Shown here: piece by piece, positions 51,751-64,000 of the stretch
Layout: every line of letters begins with the position of its first letter
Numbering within the stretch: position 1 is the first letter of the stretch
NCBI GenBank assembly: GCA_038496445.1
Contig: JALMLS010000378.1
Span: forward strand, 186,001 to 250,000
Length of the DNA stretch: 64,000 nucleotides
Direction: 5' to 3'
Source of the DNA: Trichosphaerium sp. ATCC 40318
Lineage: Eukaryota > Discosea > Flabellinia > Trichosidae
Notes under the pieces: generated by a model
What the model saw: the letters and a program-made list of their open reading frames with translations, nothing else
Told to the model about the DNA's origin: nothing
The model's database searches: none
Position numbers and translations under genes: made by a program

Positions 51751-52562
51751 TTTTTAGACCTGATGCTAAAACCTAACTGCTGTAGTATATTGCATAAAGT
51801 GTTAAGACCTTCTAAAGCGTCTTCTTTAGAAAACGCAATGATCAGCCAATCGTCTAAGTATACAACATGAAAGCCTTTAATACGCTTTGATATGTATCTA
51901 AAGATCATGGCCATTAGTCGTACAAACTCATATGGCGCTCTGTTCCATCCAAAGGGCATTCTAGCATCGTTATATATGACATTACGCCACATGAATGCAA
52001 ATAAATCATGATGGCTCGCTTTGATCGGTATCATCCGATAAGCGCATTCCATGTCTGCCTTTGCCAGCCATATAACCACAGATGGGTTATTACGTATGAA
52101 GGCTATGGCTTTTTTAAGTGCATCAAGCACAAAGTGAGGTGCTTTTTGTGATATATCATTTGTTGATAACCCTTTAGGTAGGTTAAGACAAACGATCTTC
52201 CTAATCTTGTTACGGAATATACCTGTATCAGTATACTTAGGAATTGCTGCAATTTGATTAACTTTCCTAGCAGACTTGACAACGTATATCCATCCTTTTG
52301 CGAGTTCTTCATTGATATCTTTGTCAATAAATTTTTCCCATTTTTTACAAGTTTTTGAGTTATTCATACTAGTTATTGGTACCGTAGTACCATCTGTCAC
52401 CACTGGTAAGCCTGTATGAATCCATGACTTTAACCAAGGCCAATCTTTGTCACTGTTAAATAATATTGCCCATACTGGAGCACACAAAGTTAATTTAGCT
52501 GTAGAAAACTTTTTGTTTTTAACATTTTTTATTGTTGGTGCAAGTACAGGCGCCGGCAGTCA

Positions 52563-53634
52563 AGTGCGTTTATTAGGGCAGGTAGCATACCAATGCCCAG
52601 TCTTGCTGCAGCTGAAACATACATGGTCGAAGAAGCAGTTAGGGCCGAATTTACAGAGGCCACCACTAACATTTGCTCTAGGACATGCGCAATAAATGTT
52701 GTTCAATCTCCATGGGTTTTTGTTGTTTGTTGGCGCTGCTGCTCGAGCAGTTGCCCTATCCATAGGTTGTCTCTGAGGTTGTTGGTTCTGACCTCGTCTG
52801 TTGTTGTTGTTGTAGCCACCTCCATTGCCTCCTCTGTTACCAAGTGGTACAGTGCCTGTACATAGTCATAAAAATGTTAGGAATCTCGCTATAACAAGAG
52901 GACGTTCTAGTCCAATGCGATCTTACAGCTGTGTCAAAAGTTAATACCTGTGCTAGACTGTATGTAAAAAGCAATGTTTCCAGCAGACTGTGGTACTTGT
53001 TGTACCCTTCCAGGCGATCCACGCTTACGAGGCCTGTGTCTGCGTCGATCTTTATTTGACTTTTGATAAAACGAAGGCGCGCCAATAGGTCTGTTTTGTC
53101 CTTGATTGGGTGCCGCTTGTAGTCCTTTTTGGACAGCATCTGCAATGAGCTAATACTGTTAGGTGGTACCACAAACTCAGGGTAATAGACCGGCTTCCAA
53201 AGGCCTTGTCTAAAAACTCCTGGAAGTAAAGGCGATTCTTTGAAAGCCTTACGCAAAGCTTTACGCTGAGCGTTACTTACTGCAGCAATGTTCTGGCCAC
53301 TAGTCGGCATCAGGGCTCCTTGTTGGCTCGCTCCTGAGAATAAACCACCACCTATATTAGTTAGGTTGGTGGGAATGTTAAGCTGGGTAGTTGTGCCTGC
53401 ATTGTTGTTCAATTGTGGCGAAGCCATCATACTGCTTGATTGGTTCATAGCAGGAGGTGCTTGTAGAATGGGTGGTACAGCACCTATAGCTTGGGCTGGG
53501 TGAGAAGAAAACTGTGGTTGGTTTTGTTGAGGGGAGGAGGTGGGGTTTGAACCTTTATAAAAGAAGTTAGCTTCGTTCATTAACCTTGTAGTCTCTTCCA
53601 TTGCAATACGACTACGTTCTAGTTTTTTAGCCAT
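52563..53634 (-). CDS. Gag-like protein of the retroelement
   Basis: The main ORF (53634-52837) starts MAKKLERSRIAMEETTRLMN, has a Gln/Asn/Pro/Ser-rich middle, then KALRKAFKESPLLPGVFRQG, LWKPVYYPEFVVPPNSISSL and KKDYKRHPIKDKTDLLARLR. In another frame (about 52860-52563) an RGG/Asn-rich segment (LGNRGGNGGGYNNNNRRGQN) leads to CKFGPNCFFDHV (CCCH-like) and a zinc knuckle CFSCSKTGHWYATC (CX2CX4HX4C). The two parts need an intron or frameshift; I could not settle the junction. The last codon precedes the TGA at 52560-52562, which separates it in frame from the RT. Confidence 0.65.
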
Positions 53635-53640
53635 TTCATA

Positions 53641-54690
53641 AAAAGACGTCAGTGGTAAAATGAAAACGGGATTTTGGATATAAATCCCACTAAATTCCTT
53701 TGTTTTAGGGATTTTTGAGGTAATTTGTGAAGAATTCTTATTTTTATTTTTTTTTATGGCAGGATTTTTGATAGAATTACCATAATATTCCCTTAAATAC
53801 GGAATTTTCAGAATTATTGTACAAAATCCACCAAATAATGTACTAATTTAGTTAGGGTTAGGGTTAGGGCTAGGGTTGAGGTTTATGAAAGTACAAATTA
53901 AGTTAGGGTTAGGGTTTAGTTTTATATTTGCAAAAAACCATCGACACCTTAGGTACATAGGTTTTTCTAGCAAACAATATCCACATGCTATTATTAAAGG
54001 TGAAAAAACCAATGGTACAGGTTAAAGTGCGTTAATCCAAAAAGTAACGGAGAACGCGTTTTAGGTGGTTTGGAAAATCACTTAAACATAAATATCTCTT
54101 ACTTATCTGTTTTAGGATGATTAAAGCATTGCAACAGCCTTATTACACCATTAAAGAATGTATTTAAAGCATTAACTCCAAGTATGTTGTTTTTAAAGCT
54201 TATTTCCACTTAATTTATCAAAAAACCCTACGCGTTCTTAATTTAGCGTTTACAAATGCATTAATTATTGTTCAGGCTCTCAAAACCAAATGCGATCAAA
54301 TTACTTCTTTTGTTTATGAAAACACGATGTATTTAACTTGTACGTATTATTTAGGATGTTTGTATTTTGTAATGATCAATAAATAAAATGACTTTGCATT
54401 AAATCTGAACCAAAGTATTGAATAATATTTTGTGTAATTTATAAAGTATTTTTTATTGAAATCTACAAAAAATACATTAAGAAATGCTATAAAGAATACA
54501 TAGAGAATTCTATATAAAATACATATGCAATTCCAAAAGTAATACTCTAAGAATTCTATGAGTAATACTTATGGAATTTCATATAAATTCAATGGGAATT
54601 AAGGAAGAGTTTTTCCGTCTACTTTTCCCATAGGAAAACAGGGTGGATTACTTAAAAATTCCCATTTCTATTTTACTACTGTTGTGTTGA
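53641..54690. other. AT-rich flank between the two transposons
   Basis: No coding. It contains TTAGGG-type repeats (53851-53918) and, around 54480-54610, a run of related AATTC/ATACAT words forming weak inverted repeats. It could include the 5' end of the retroelement and the left end of piggyBac; neither terminus could be defined. Confidence 0.4.
53851..53918 (+). repeat. Interstitial telomere-like TTAGGG repeats
   Basis: GTTAGGGTTAGGGTTAGGGC and a second shorter run AGTTAGGGTTAGGG, each preceded by GTAC(T/A)AATT, so a roughly 51-bp unit is present twice. TTAGGG is the telomere repeat of many eukaryotes; the position inside a transposon cluster is notable. Confidence 0.7.
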
Positions 54691-56242
54691 AACAAATCTG
54701 TACGCAGAAGCTAAACAAGTATCAGCATGGAAACCATTACGCCAAGGCATGTTGAAGAAGTATATTGGAGTGCGCTATCTGATGGGTACAAATATGTTCT
54801 GTAAACTCAATTAAAATGCATTAGGTTTTCACAAATTGCCATCTATCAAAGATTATTGGTCTAATGACGTACTGCTAAAAACAGAAATACCAACAATAAT
54901 GACACACATTCAGTTTGAGAAAATACACTATAATTTACACTTTATTGACAATACAACAAGACCAACACCAATGCCAACACTCTGGAAAGTACAAAGACTG
55001 TTGGATTATTTTAAAACAAGGTGTAAAAAGTTGGTAAATTTGGGTCATGACAACACTATTGATGAACAAACAATTAAGTGTGAAAGCATGTGCGTACAAA
55101 TACTTGTCTTCATTTCTAATTTAATTAGATATGCAGGAGAAATGCGTCATACTGGTATGAATAAACCTTGTGACATTGGTTTGGTAATGGATGCTATCAC
55201 TTCATCAGATGGATATGTTCATAATTATTCTCCACGAAAACGAACAGGCACCAAAACTTGCCCACGAATAATATTGCTTGTTGAGGAATTACTACCTCAT
55301 ATGCAAGCAAACAAGGCTATTCATTTGTATGGAGATAATTACTTTACAAGTTTACAACTCCAACATCAATTGAAAGAGTGGCAAGTATACTATACAGGTA
55401 CACTCAATGCAGGACGTAAAGCTGCCAACCTTATCAAAGCAAAAAAATATGAGACTGAAGAGCGTGGTGATTGGCAATGCATGTACTTAAGTAGCAAGGG
55501 TCCAGTAGTGTACCAAATTAATGATAGCAAGGTATGTTGTTTAAACGAAATATGTAACCAAATTTAAATGCCCTGTATCTTTGTTTGTATGTTTTCAAAT
55601 CAAACGAAACCACTTTCATTCGTTTTCTAATAGTTTTTTGAGTTGGTACATGTATTAATATTGTTTTAGGTCTTTTACATGCTCTCTAATATTCAAAAAG
55701 TTGAAGAAGTACCTGTTTCACGTCGAGTTAAAGGTGAAGGCCCAAAAATCTATGGCTTTCCAGCTGTTGTTGATCACTACAACAAAAAAATGATGGGCTC
55801 TGATACTGCTGATCAAAGAAGAAGTTACTACTCTACATTTCGAAGAAAAACAAGATGATATCTTGCATATTTTGAATGGATACTGGACACAGCTGCAGTT
55901 AATGCTCGATGGATGTTTGCTAATTACACTGACACTGATTGCTCTCAAATTACATTTTTGATGTGTTTAACTAAAACGTTGTGCCAAATACCCATCAATC
56001 CACAACCACCAAGAAGTGTTAAAAAGAAAAGAAAAGCATCTACTCAACTTCAACCAGTGGACAGTTTACATTTGCCATTTTGTGCATATTGCAATCATGT
56101 CCACAAAGAAGATAGGAAAACAAAAAGTTTTTGCCGTGTCTGTGGTTACTTTCTATGCACTACATTGTGCAAACATACACAATCAAACCTACCATGTTTC
56201 TCCTTATATCATGCAAATGGTTGTACTTTTCCACTTGTATGA
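54690..56242 (+). mobile_element. piggyBac transposon copy (transposase with one internal stop)
   Basis: DDE_Tnp_1_7-type transposase. Parts: LYAEAKQVSAWKPLRQGMLK then KYIGVRYLMGTNMF, an intron, HKLPSIKDYWSNDVLLKTEI, FEKIHYNLHFIDNTTRP; first Asp in NTIDEQTIK; second in IHLYGDNYFTSLQLQHQL. After an intron (55532-55669) come VVDHYNKKMMGSDTADQRRS (third Asp), ILDTAAVNARWMF and a C-terminal Cys-rich finger (CAYCNHVHKEDRKTKSF, CRVCGYFLCTTLC). One TGA at 55856-55858 replaces a codon that is usually Trp (RRKTR-stop-YLAYFEW). No other damage apart from a missing N-terminus. Terminal repeats and TTAA sites not identified. Confidence 0.8.
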
Positions 56243-56858
56243 AAATAAAACATACGTTCTGTCTCAATGAATAAAAAAAATTTATGAATTTTGGGGTTTT
56301 TTATTTTTCTCTAACCAACAACAAAAGGTTTTTTAGCTTGTCAAAGCATACAAAGAAGATTACATTACATTATTAACAACATGCATACATAAACTAGGGT
56401 AAAATTTGCTCATGATATGGTTTAAAACGCAAAATAAAACCACAAAATTCATGGGCACTTTTCTCTCACAACAAGACATAAAATAGTCTAATTAAGTCAT
56501 AAATCACATGGGATATACCAACCAACATAAGCAACAAACAGGCAAAAAACCACTATAAAATGGTGGATACATGGCTGTAATAGTAACATAATTATGTTCA
56601 GACATATATGTCCGAAGATTGGTCCTTAAAGAGATATGATGAAGAAGAACTAAGTGATTAGAGTAATGTATGCAAAAAACTTATGGACGGAACATGTCCT
56701 GCAATAAATTTTATTTAAATAAATCAATACAGAAGTAATCATGTACCTTTACAATATCTAGAATCGTGTAGTTCACGTATGGGGAGGCTTCATAACGACT
56801 CATTGCTGTTCCTCCATGTACAATCCTTTTATGTATCTCATTTTTTGATAATAACTTT
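56243..56858. other. Flank of the piggyBac element
   Basis: AT-rich. A minus-strand stretch (SPYVNYTILDIVK, about 56750-56800) is open but not clearly part of the next gene. Right terminus of the transposon not resolved. Confidence 0.35.
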
Positions 56859-58718
56859 CTATGATGTATTGTATGGCAACGTCGGAAATGTGTATGTACG
56901 ACTGTCAGCCAAAACAACCTATTATTTACAATTCATCTGGCGTTACTCTTGTACTTTGTATCCATTGCCATCTTCACCATTTTCTTTATAATATTAACAT
57001 CTACAGTAATCTCGTGATCTCTCATCCAGGTATTACAACACTTGGTTCTGTTTTTGTAACGCTCTGTTATGCATTTTTCAGATTCATTGCACAAGTAACT
57101 GTTGTCATTCCATTTTGTAATCTTTGAGTTATACGCAAGGCCATGTACACCGAGTACATATGCCAAATCAGTATAGATATCTCTAAGAGAGCGTCTGTGA
57201 AGTTAGATGTAAGTAAGAAAAACTGAGGTGAGCTTGCTTGATCAGTACAACTTACACTGATAAACTATTTTCATTTGCAAGCTGTATGTATACTGAATTT
57301 GGTGACATCCACATAACATTAATTGATCCAGCGCCATGCGCTTTTATTAATATATCAGCTCTGGACATCTATGATTCCTTTAAGTTGTTACGTATTATTC
57401 AAATGGCAGCAAGCATCACAAATTATTACAACTTATCGAATGACTTACTTGAACTATTTGGTCTTTTAGCGTTGCTCCTGATGCTGGATAAACAGTTATT
57501 TCTGTTCCAGGTATTGATTCAATAGCCTCCTTCATTTCTTTAAAATTCGTTATCAATCTTGTTACCTAAGAAGGAAACTTAGCTAAGGAAGAACAGTATC
57601 AACTACAATGGCTTGACAATAATAATAACAACGGTTTTCTCTGCAGACTTGAGACTTACATTTTGGATTCCACTTTTACTGCTGCTGTCTCTTCCAATAC
57701 TATTTCCACGTTGAATCAATGTAACACGTGTTAAATTATCAAGTTTTCTTTTCCATTCGTTTTGCAAGGCTACACCATGTCTCTTTGAAATATGATCCCT
57801 TAGTCCCTTTATATCTTTGGCAGGCCATTTTATTTGATTCCTGAGTCCTATAATAGCATATGGTATAACGAAATGGTTCACTTTATCCTTATACTCTCCT
57901 GGACATAACAATCAAACAAAGCTGTCCAAAACACACAGAGTTGGTGATGATGTACCTGAGAAAAAAATAGGATCTTCACCCCAGTTTGAACCAAGCCATT
58001 CGTCATACATTGATTGTGCTTTTTTAGTAGGTGGGTTCCTTGGCCAATCTTTAGGAAAGAATATACGTATATCTTGTTTTAGTAAACCCCAAGCAGATAA
58101 AGTTTCAAAGATACCAAGATTACAACCATGTATAATATGATAAACATTTGGAATACAATTGGCTGCAACAATATGAAATTTATTGCTTGACAACTAAAGG
58201 ATTAAACTCTTAGTAGACATAATTTAAAAATGCATGATCGGTACTGATGCTTACCACACGTGTTTTTTCAGTAATTTGCAGAGACTCATTAAATTGAAGC
58301 TTTGCTGATGCTTTGTTTCCGTTTGCTGGACTCTCAAGGAATACAAGAGTTTCGTTAATAGGTTGTTCGATGTTTTGCCTTGTAAAGTAGTACTCTTTGT
58401 TATAATAATGTAACTTATTTACCAGGCACGTGTTGAACTGTACATTGAATTCGTTGCGAATTGATTTACAAATAATACCTAGAGAGTTGTTTTATTACAT
58501 TAAATCAAGCGTACAGCGTTAGTGCTGGGCACAAGTACCTTTTTTCTTTAGAGTATCCATGATTTCTTGAAAAGTAGCCCGATTAAAATAAAGCTCGGTT
58601 GTAGCGATTGTGGAGAAAGTCATTCGCGGCGGAGCGTACAAAGAAAGGTAAATTAGAATGATACCACAACCCAATGTTATAAAACCCAGTGCGTTTATGC
58701 TAGCAATGTTTACACCCA
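56859..58718 (-). CDS. GT61-type (DUF563) glycosyltransferase, type II membrane protein
   Basis: About 8 exons. Starts MGVNIASINALGFITLGCGI then ILIYLSLYAPP, a signal anchor. The luminal part includes NKFHIVAANCIPNVYHIIHG, FETLSAWGLLKQDIRIFFPK, FVIPYAIIGLRNQIKWP, LRDHISKRHGVALQNEWKRK, TRVTLIQRGNS and the diagnostic segment RADILIKAHGAGSINVMWMS followed by PNSVYIQL. That last block is the conserved HGAG-x-N box of DUF563/GT61 enzymes such as EOGT and plant xylosyltransferases. The C-terminus has several Cys (YLCNESEKCITERYKNRTKC). Donor sugar cannot be predicted. The final exon (VVLADSRTYTFPTLPYNTS) is joined on phase alone. Confidence 0.75.
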
Positions 58719-59371
58719 TAAAAAGATCGGTTTCTCGGCAAATTTGCAAATTATGTTGAGTAGCGTTGACTTGACTTCAGCGCTTTTTGGATACTACCTG
58801 CGGAGCAGCGTACAGTAGTACGTGAGTATGAACCTTGAATAGTGCGCGCTCATCTTGGTTCATTCAGTATTTTTTTTACGCACGTGTTTTGCGCAAACCA
58901 AAGTTTACGAAAGCCTACTAGTTGAAAAAAGAACATTCTTTTTTTTGCGTACAGTCAGACACTTCAAATTACATTGTCATTGCAAGTGCTTCAGAGTGAT
59001 CGACCATATACATCGAAACTTGAAAAAACTAACGATTATCTAGCTTTTTCTAAATTGTTACGAGCTAGTTCCGAGAAATACAGAGAAATTATATCTCATG
59101 AATAATTCAGTTGGCGTTTCACATTGGAACACAAAACAATGCAAGTCGGGAGGATTCCCAAGTTTCTCCTATTTTATACATTGAGTCAGCAGAAACAGTA
59201 GCTCCCTATAAACATCAACGAGAGAAAATAGGAACACAAATGTAGTGTTCATGAGAATTATAAGTTTTCACGTGAAAATCACGTGACTTTCATGTGGAAA
59301 CATACAGTGACTTAACTTTTAGTGTACATCAAAATCAAAATCTTACAATAACCAATAGTAAGCAATAAGAG
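58719..59371. other. Divergent intergenic region
   Basis: Separates the GT61 gene (minus) and the orphan gene (plus). Holds three CACGTG sites (about 58880, 59269 and 59279), the last two 10 bp apart in GTTTTCACGTGAAAATCACG. Probable bidirectional promoter. Confidence 0.45.
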
Positions 59372-59875
59372 ATGGGCAAAGACAAGAAACAACTTCTGGC
59401 GTACCTCAAAAGTGACAAATTCAAAGATCTACACCCTAAAAAAGGAAAAATCGAAATATCACCAAAGAAAAATAAAGTAATAGTTTTCTTGAATCGGAAG
59501 GTGATGGAAGAACCAGGAATGCCTAAAAAGCACAAAGACGGATACACGGGTATTACAATATACTTACCTAATCATATCATACTTGCAATGGGCAATTTCA
59601 AACCAAATGTTGACCAATCAGCACATGAACAGCTTGCAGCTGTCATTAACCTTGTGCTTTACAAGGCACTTGACAAGAAGCTGACAATTGATGTTCCCAA
59701 GGTTGTTATAAGTGGGTGGTCAATCAAGAAAGAAGGTAACCTTGGATATAATTCTATCTCATTGAACGCTCCTTCGAGAAAGAAAAAGCCGGCAGGTATT
59801 TGTGTTGGCGACAAAAAAATGGCCAAATGGGAGATAGGCGTTCTACATGCTTGTTTGGGGATACCTCCACCATAA
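59372..59875 (+). CDS. Orphan 167-aa basic protein, intronless
   Basis: MGKDKKQLLAYLKSDKFKDL then HPKKGKIEISPKKNKVIVFL, MPKKHKDGYTGITIYLPNHI, VDQSAHEQLAAVINLVLYKA, VPKVVISGWSIKKEGNLGYN and KMAKWEIGVLHACLGIPPP. It looks like an alpha/beta domain with very Lys-rich N-terminus. No family recognised. Codon use and the two CACGTG sites about 100 bp upstream support a real gene. Confidence 0.55.
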   Translation: MGKDKKQLLAYLKSDKFKDLHPKKGKIEISPKKNKVIVFLNRKVMEEPGMPKKHKDGYTGITIYLPNHIILAMGNFKPNVDQSAHEQLAAVINLVLYKALDKKLTIDVPKVVISGWSIKKEGNLGYNSISLNAPSRKKKPAGICVGDKKMAKWEIGVLHACLGIPPP

Positions 59876-60455
59876 ACACTTATATGAATCCTTCATGTAG
59901 TACAATCCTAATAAAAATAAAGACGTCAAGGACCTTTGCGTTGGTTGTAAATACTTAGTACCTGACTTGAAAAAACTGGGTTTTTTTAAAGTGTATTTTA
60001 CCTATTCTTACACAAGTGAATATCGATCACCTCAATACCTGGTACTACTTAATGGATATTCTTAATGTCCAAGTACTTGAGATGGAGTGTCAGATTAAAC
60101 AAACAGTCTCTCACCAGGTGAGGGCACGGTACTGTTATTTGTTTCGTGCACTTCCTAGGTGCTTTTATGATTAACTCTAGAAATAACAGAATAATGCTCT
60201 GTGATTCTTTAAACGCTTGTGAAGCACCGTAATTGGAGGAAAACTTGGAATTGAAATTATCCGAATTTCGCGGTGGGTAAGGATACTAATGCAATTTCCA
60301 CAAGTACCATACCAAACTGTAAATAAAAATGGAGTTGTTAATTAGAACCTTACAGTTTATTTGATACCCTTGGAACAAACTTGGTTCCAAACTATAGTAT
60401 CAAGTCGTTTAGTAGACAATTGAGCAGACCAATATGCGAAAACTTTGATACAATA
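59876..60455. other. Intergenic, no gene recognised
   Basis: 580 bp of convergent 3' flanks; nothing recognised. Confidence 0.4.

Positions 60456-64000
<3,545 letters not shown>

Larger units (their letters stand above)
50703..51762. mobile_element. Foldback-like element inserted in the RT gene
   Basis: About 1,060 bp with perfect 12-bp terminal inverted repeats CAGGTCTAAAAA / TTTTTAGACCTG, flanked by a 2-3 bp duplication (AT or GAT) of the RT sequence. Both arms (about 50715-51020 and 51485-51750) are arrays of the palindrome TGGTATATACCA separated by A/T runs. The unique centre (51020-51485) has no convincing ORF. The architecture of repeat-built inverted arms around a short core matches foldback/MITE-type non-autonomous DNA elements. 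The transposase that moves it is not in the window as far as can be told. Confidence 0.75.
49884..52559 (-). pseudogene. Reverse transcriptase-RNase H, split by an inserted element
   Basis: 5' part (52559-51763): PAPVLAPTIKNVKNKKF, CAPVWAILFNSDKDWPW, RT motifs IWLAKADMECAYRMIPI, RMPFGWNRAPYEFVRL and the catalytic FHVVYLDDWLII, then LGFSI. 3' part (50702-49884): SPSKCEGPTKKLTFLGLRFD, thumb/connection, then RNase H with FQTDASGTAAAAFLEGQW, EMYALWMALKEW, LHIDNTGVVSAV and INTKDNGVADALSRQDW. Removing the 1.06-kb insert and one copy of its target duplication rejoins LGFSI to SPSK exactly in frame. The frame is also continuous upstream with the zinc-knuckle segment except for one TGA at 52560-52562. 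Confidence 0.88.
48800..53640 (-). mobile_element. DIRS/Ngaro-class tyrosine-recombinase retrotransposon
   Basis: Read on the minus strand, the order is Gag-like ORF with zinc knuckle (53634-52563), reverse transcriptase plus RNase H (52559-49884, interrupted), tyrosine recombinase (49893-48817). No retroviral-type integrase or protease and no N6-adenine methyltransferase domain were seen. These contents define the DIRS order; lack of the methyltransferase is closer to Ngaro. The RT is split by a foldback-like element, so this copy is no longer intact. Terminal/split direct repeats were not resolved. Confidence 0.88.

Noticed and set aside
50703-51762. The foldback insert read as a spliceable intron (it starts CAG|GTCTAA and ends TTTTTTTAG on the minus strand)
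   Set aside because: Splicing there would leave 10 extra nucleotides and shift the RT into a stop, whereas simple excision with one target-duplication copy restores the frame exactly.
52560-55858. TGA reassigned to Trp in this organism
   Set aside because: TGA appears in frame only in the two transposons; the MLO-like host gene ends at a TGA after its His-rich tail, and Trp in host genes is TGG.

Overview
This is a gene-dense window from a microbial eukaryote. Nearly every gene is split by very short GT-AG introns (mostly about 35-70 nt, typically ending in a T-run plus TAG), DNA is AT-rich, and both strands are used. The gene set is protist-like: a fused pyruvate:NADP+ oxidoreductase, an MLO-like heptahelical membrane protein, an F-box expansion, surface proteins with Thr/Pro 'PTxAPT' stalks of the kind common in stramenopiles, a tyrosine-recombinase retrotransposon and a piggyBac transposon. 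A stramenopile or other SAR-lineage protist is my best guess; the sequence alone does not fix the species.

Layout. 0.5-5.5 kb: a DUF4397-like gene, two small unknown genes and an intron-poor F-box/leucine-rich-repeat gene of about 21 near-identical 21-residue repeats. 5.6-8.8 kb: a secreted type I membrane protein, an unknown gene, a protein-kinase relic. 8.8-15 kb: two secreted glycosidases, a GH78 alpha-L-rhamnosidase and a GH125 exo-alpha-1,6-mannosidase. 15.3-24 kb: a DUF7275-like/F-box fusion gene, an LRR relic, a PH-domain protein with a long basic tail, a type I membrane protein and a Cys-rich F-box-like gene. 24-31.5 kb (minus strand): a type II membrane protein with two tandem glycosyltransferase-like domains, then the MLO-like protein with a huge Ser/Lys/His-rich loop. 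31.7-36.4 kb: a small gene, a poly(ADP-ribose) glycohydrolase, two unknown genes. 36.7-44.05 kb: the pyruvate:NADP+ oxidoreductase. 44.4-48.5 kb: a second F-box/LRR gene, a small gene and a GPI-type surface protein. 48.8-56.3 kb is a transposon block: a DIRS/Ngaro-class element on the minus strand whose reverse transcriptase is split by a 1.06-kb foldback-like element made of palindromic TGGTATATACCA iterons, next to a piggyBac element on the plus strand. 56.9-64 kb: a GT61-type glycosyltransferase, an orphan gene and a GH2 beta-galactosidase running off the right edge.

Themes. Glycan turnover dominates (GH78, GH125, GH2, GT61, DUF1647-like transferase). F-box adaptors are over-represented (four genes and at least one relic). 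The palindrome CACGTG occurs about 50 times outside the transposon block and is essentially absent inside it. Several genes use or appear to need non-GT donors (GC-AG). Single disruptions (in-frame stop or frame slip) occur in the rhamnosidase, the double glycosyltransferase and the piggyBac transposase. Exon boundaries were worked out by eye from reading frame, splice dinucleotides and family conservation; gene spans are more reliable than individual junctions.
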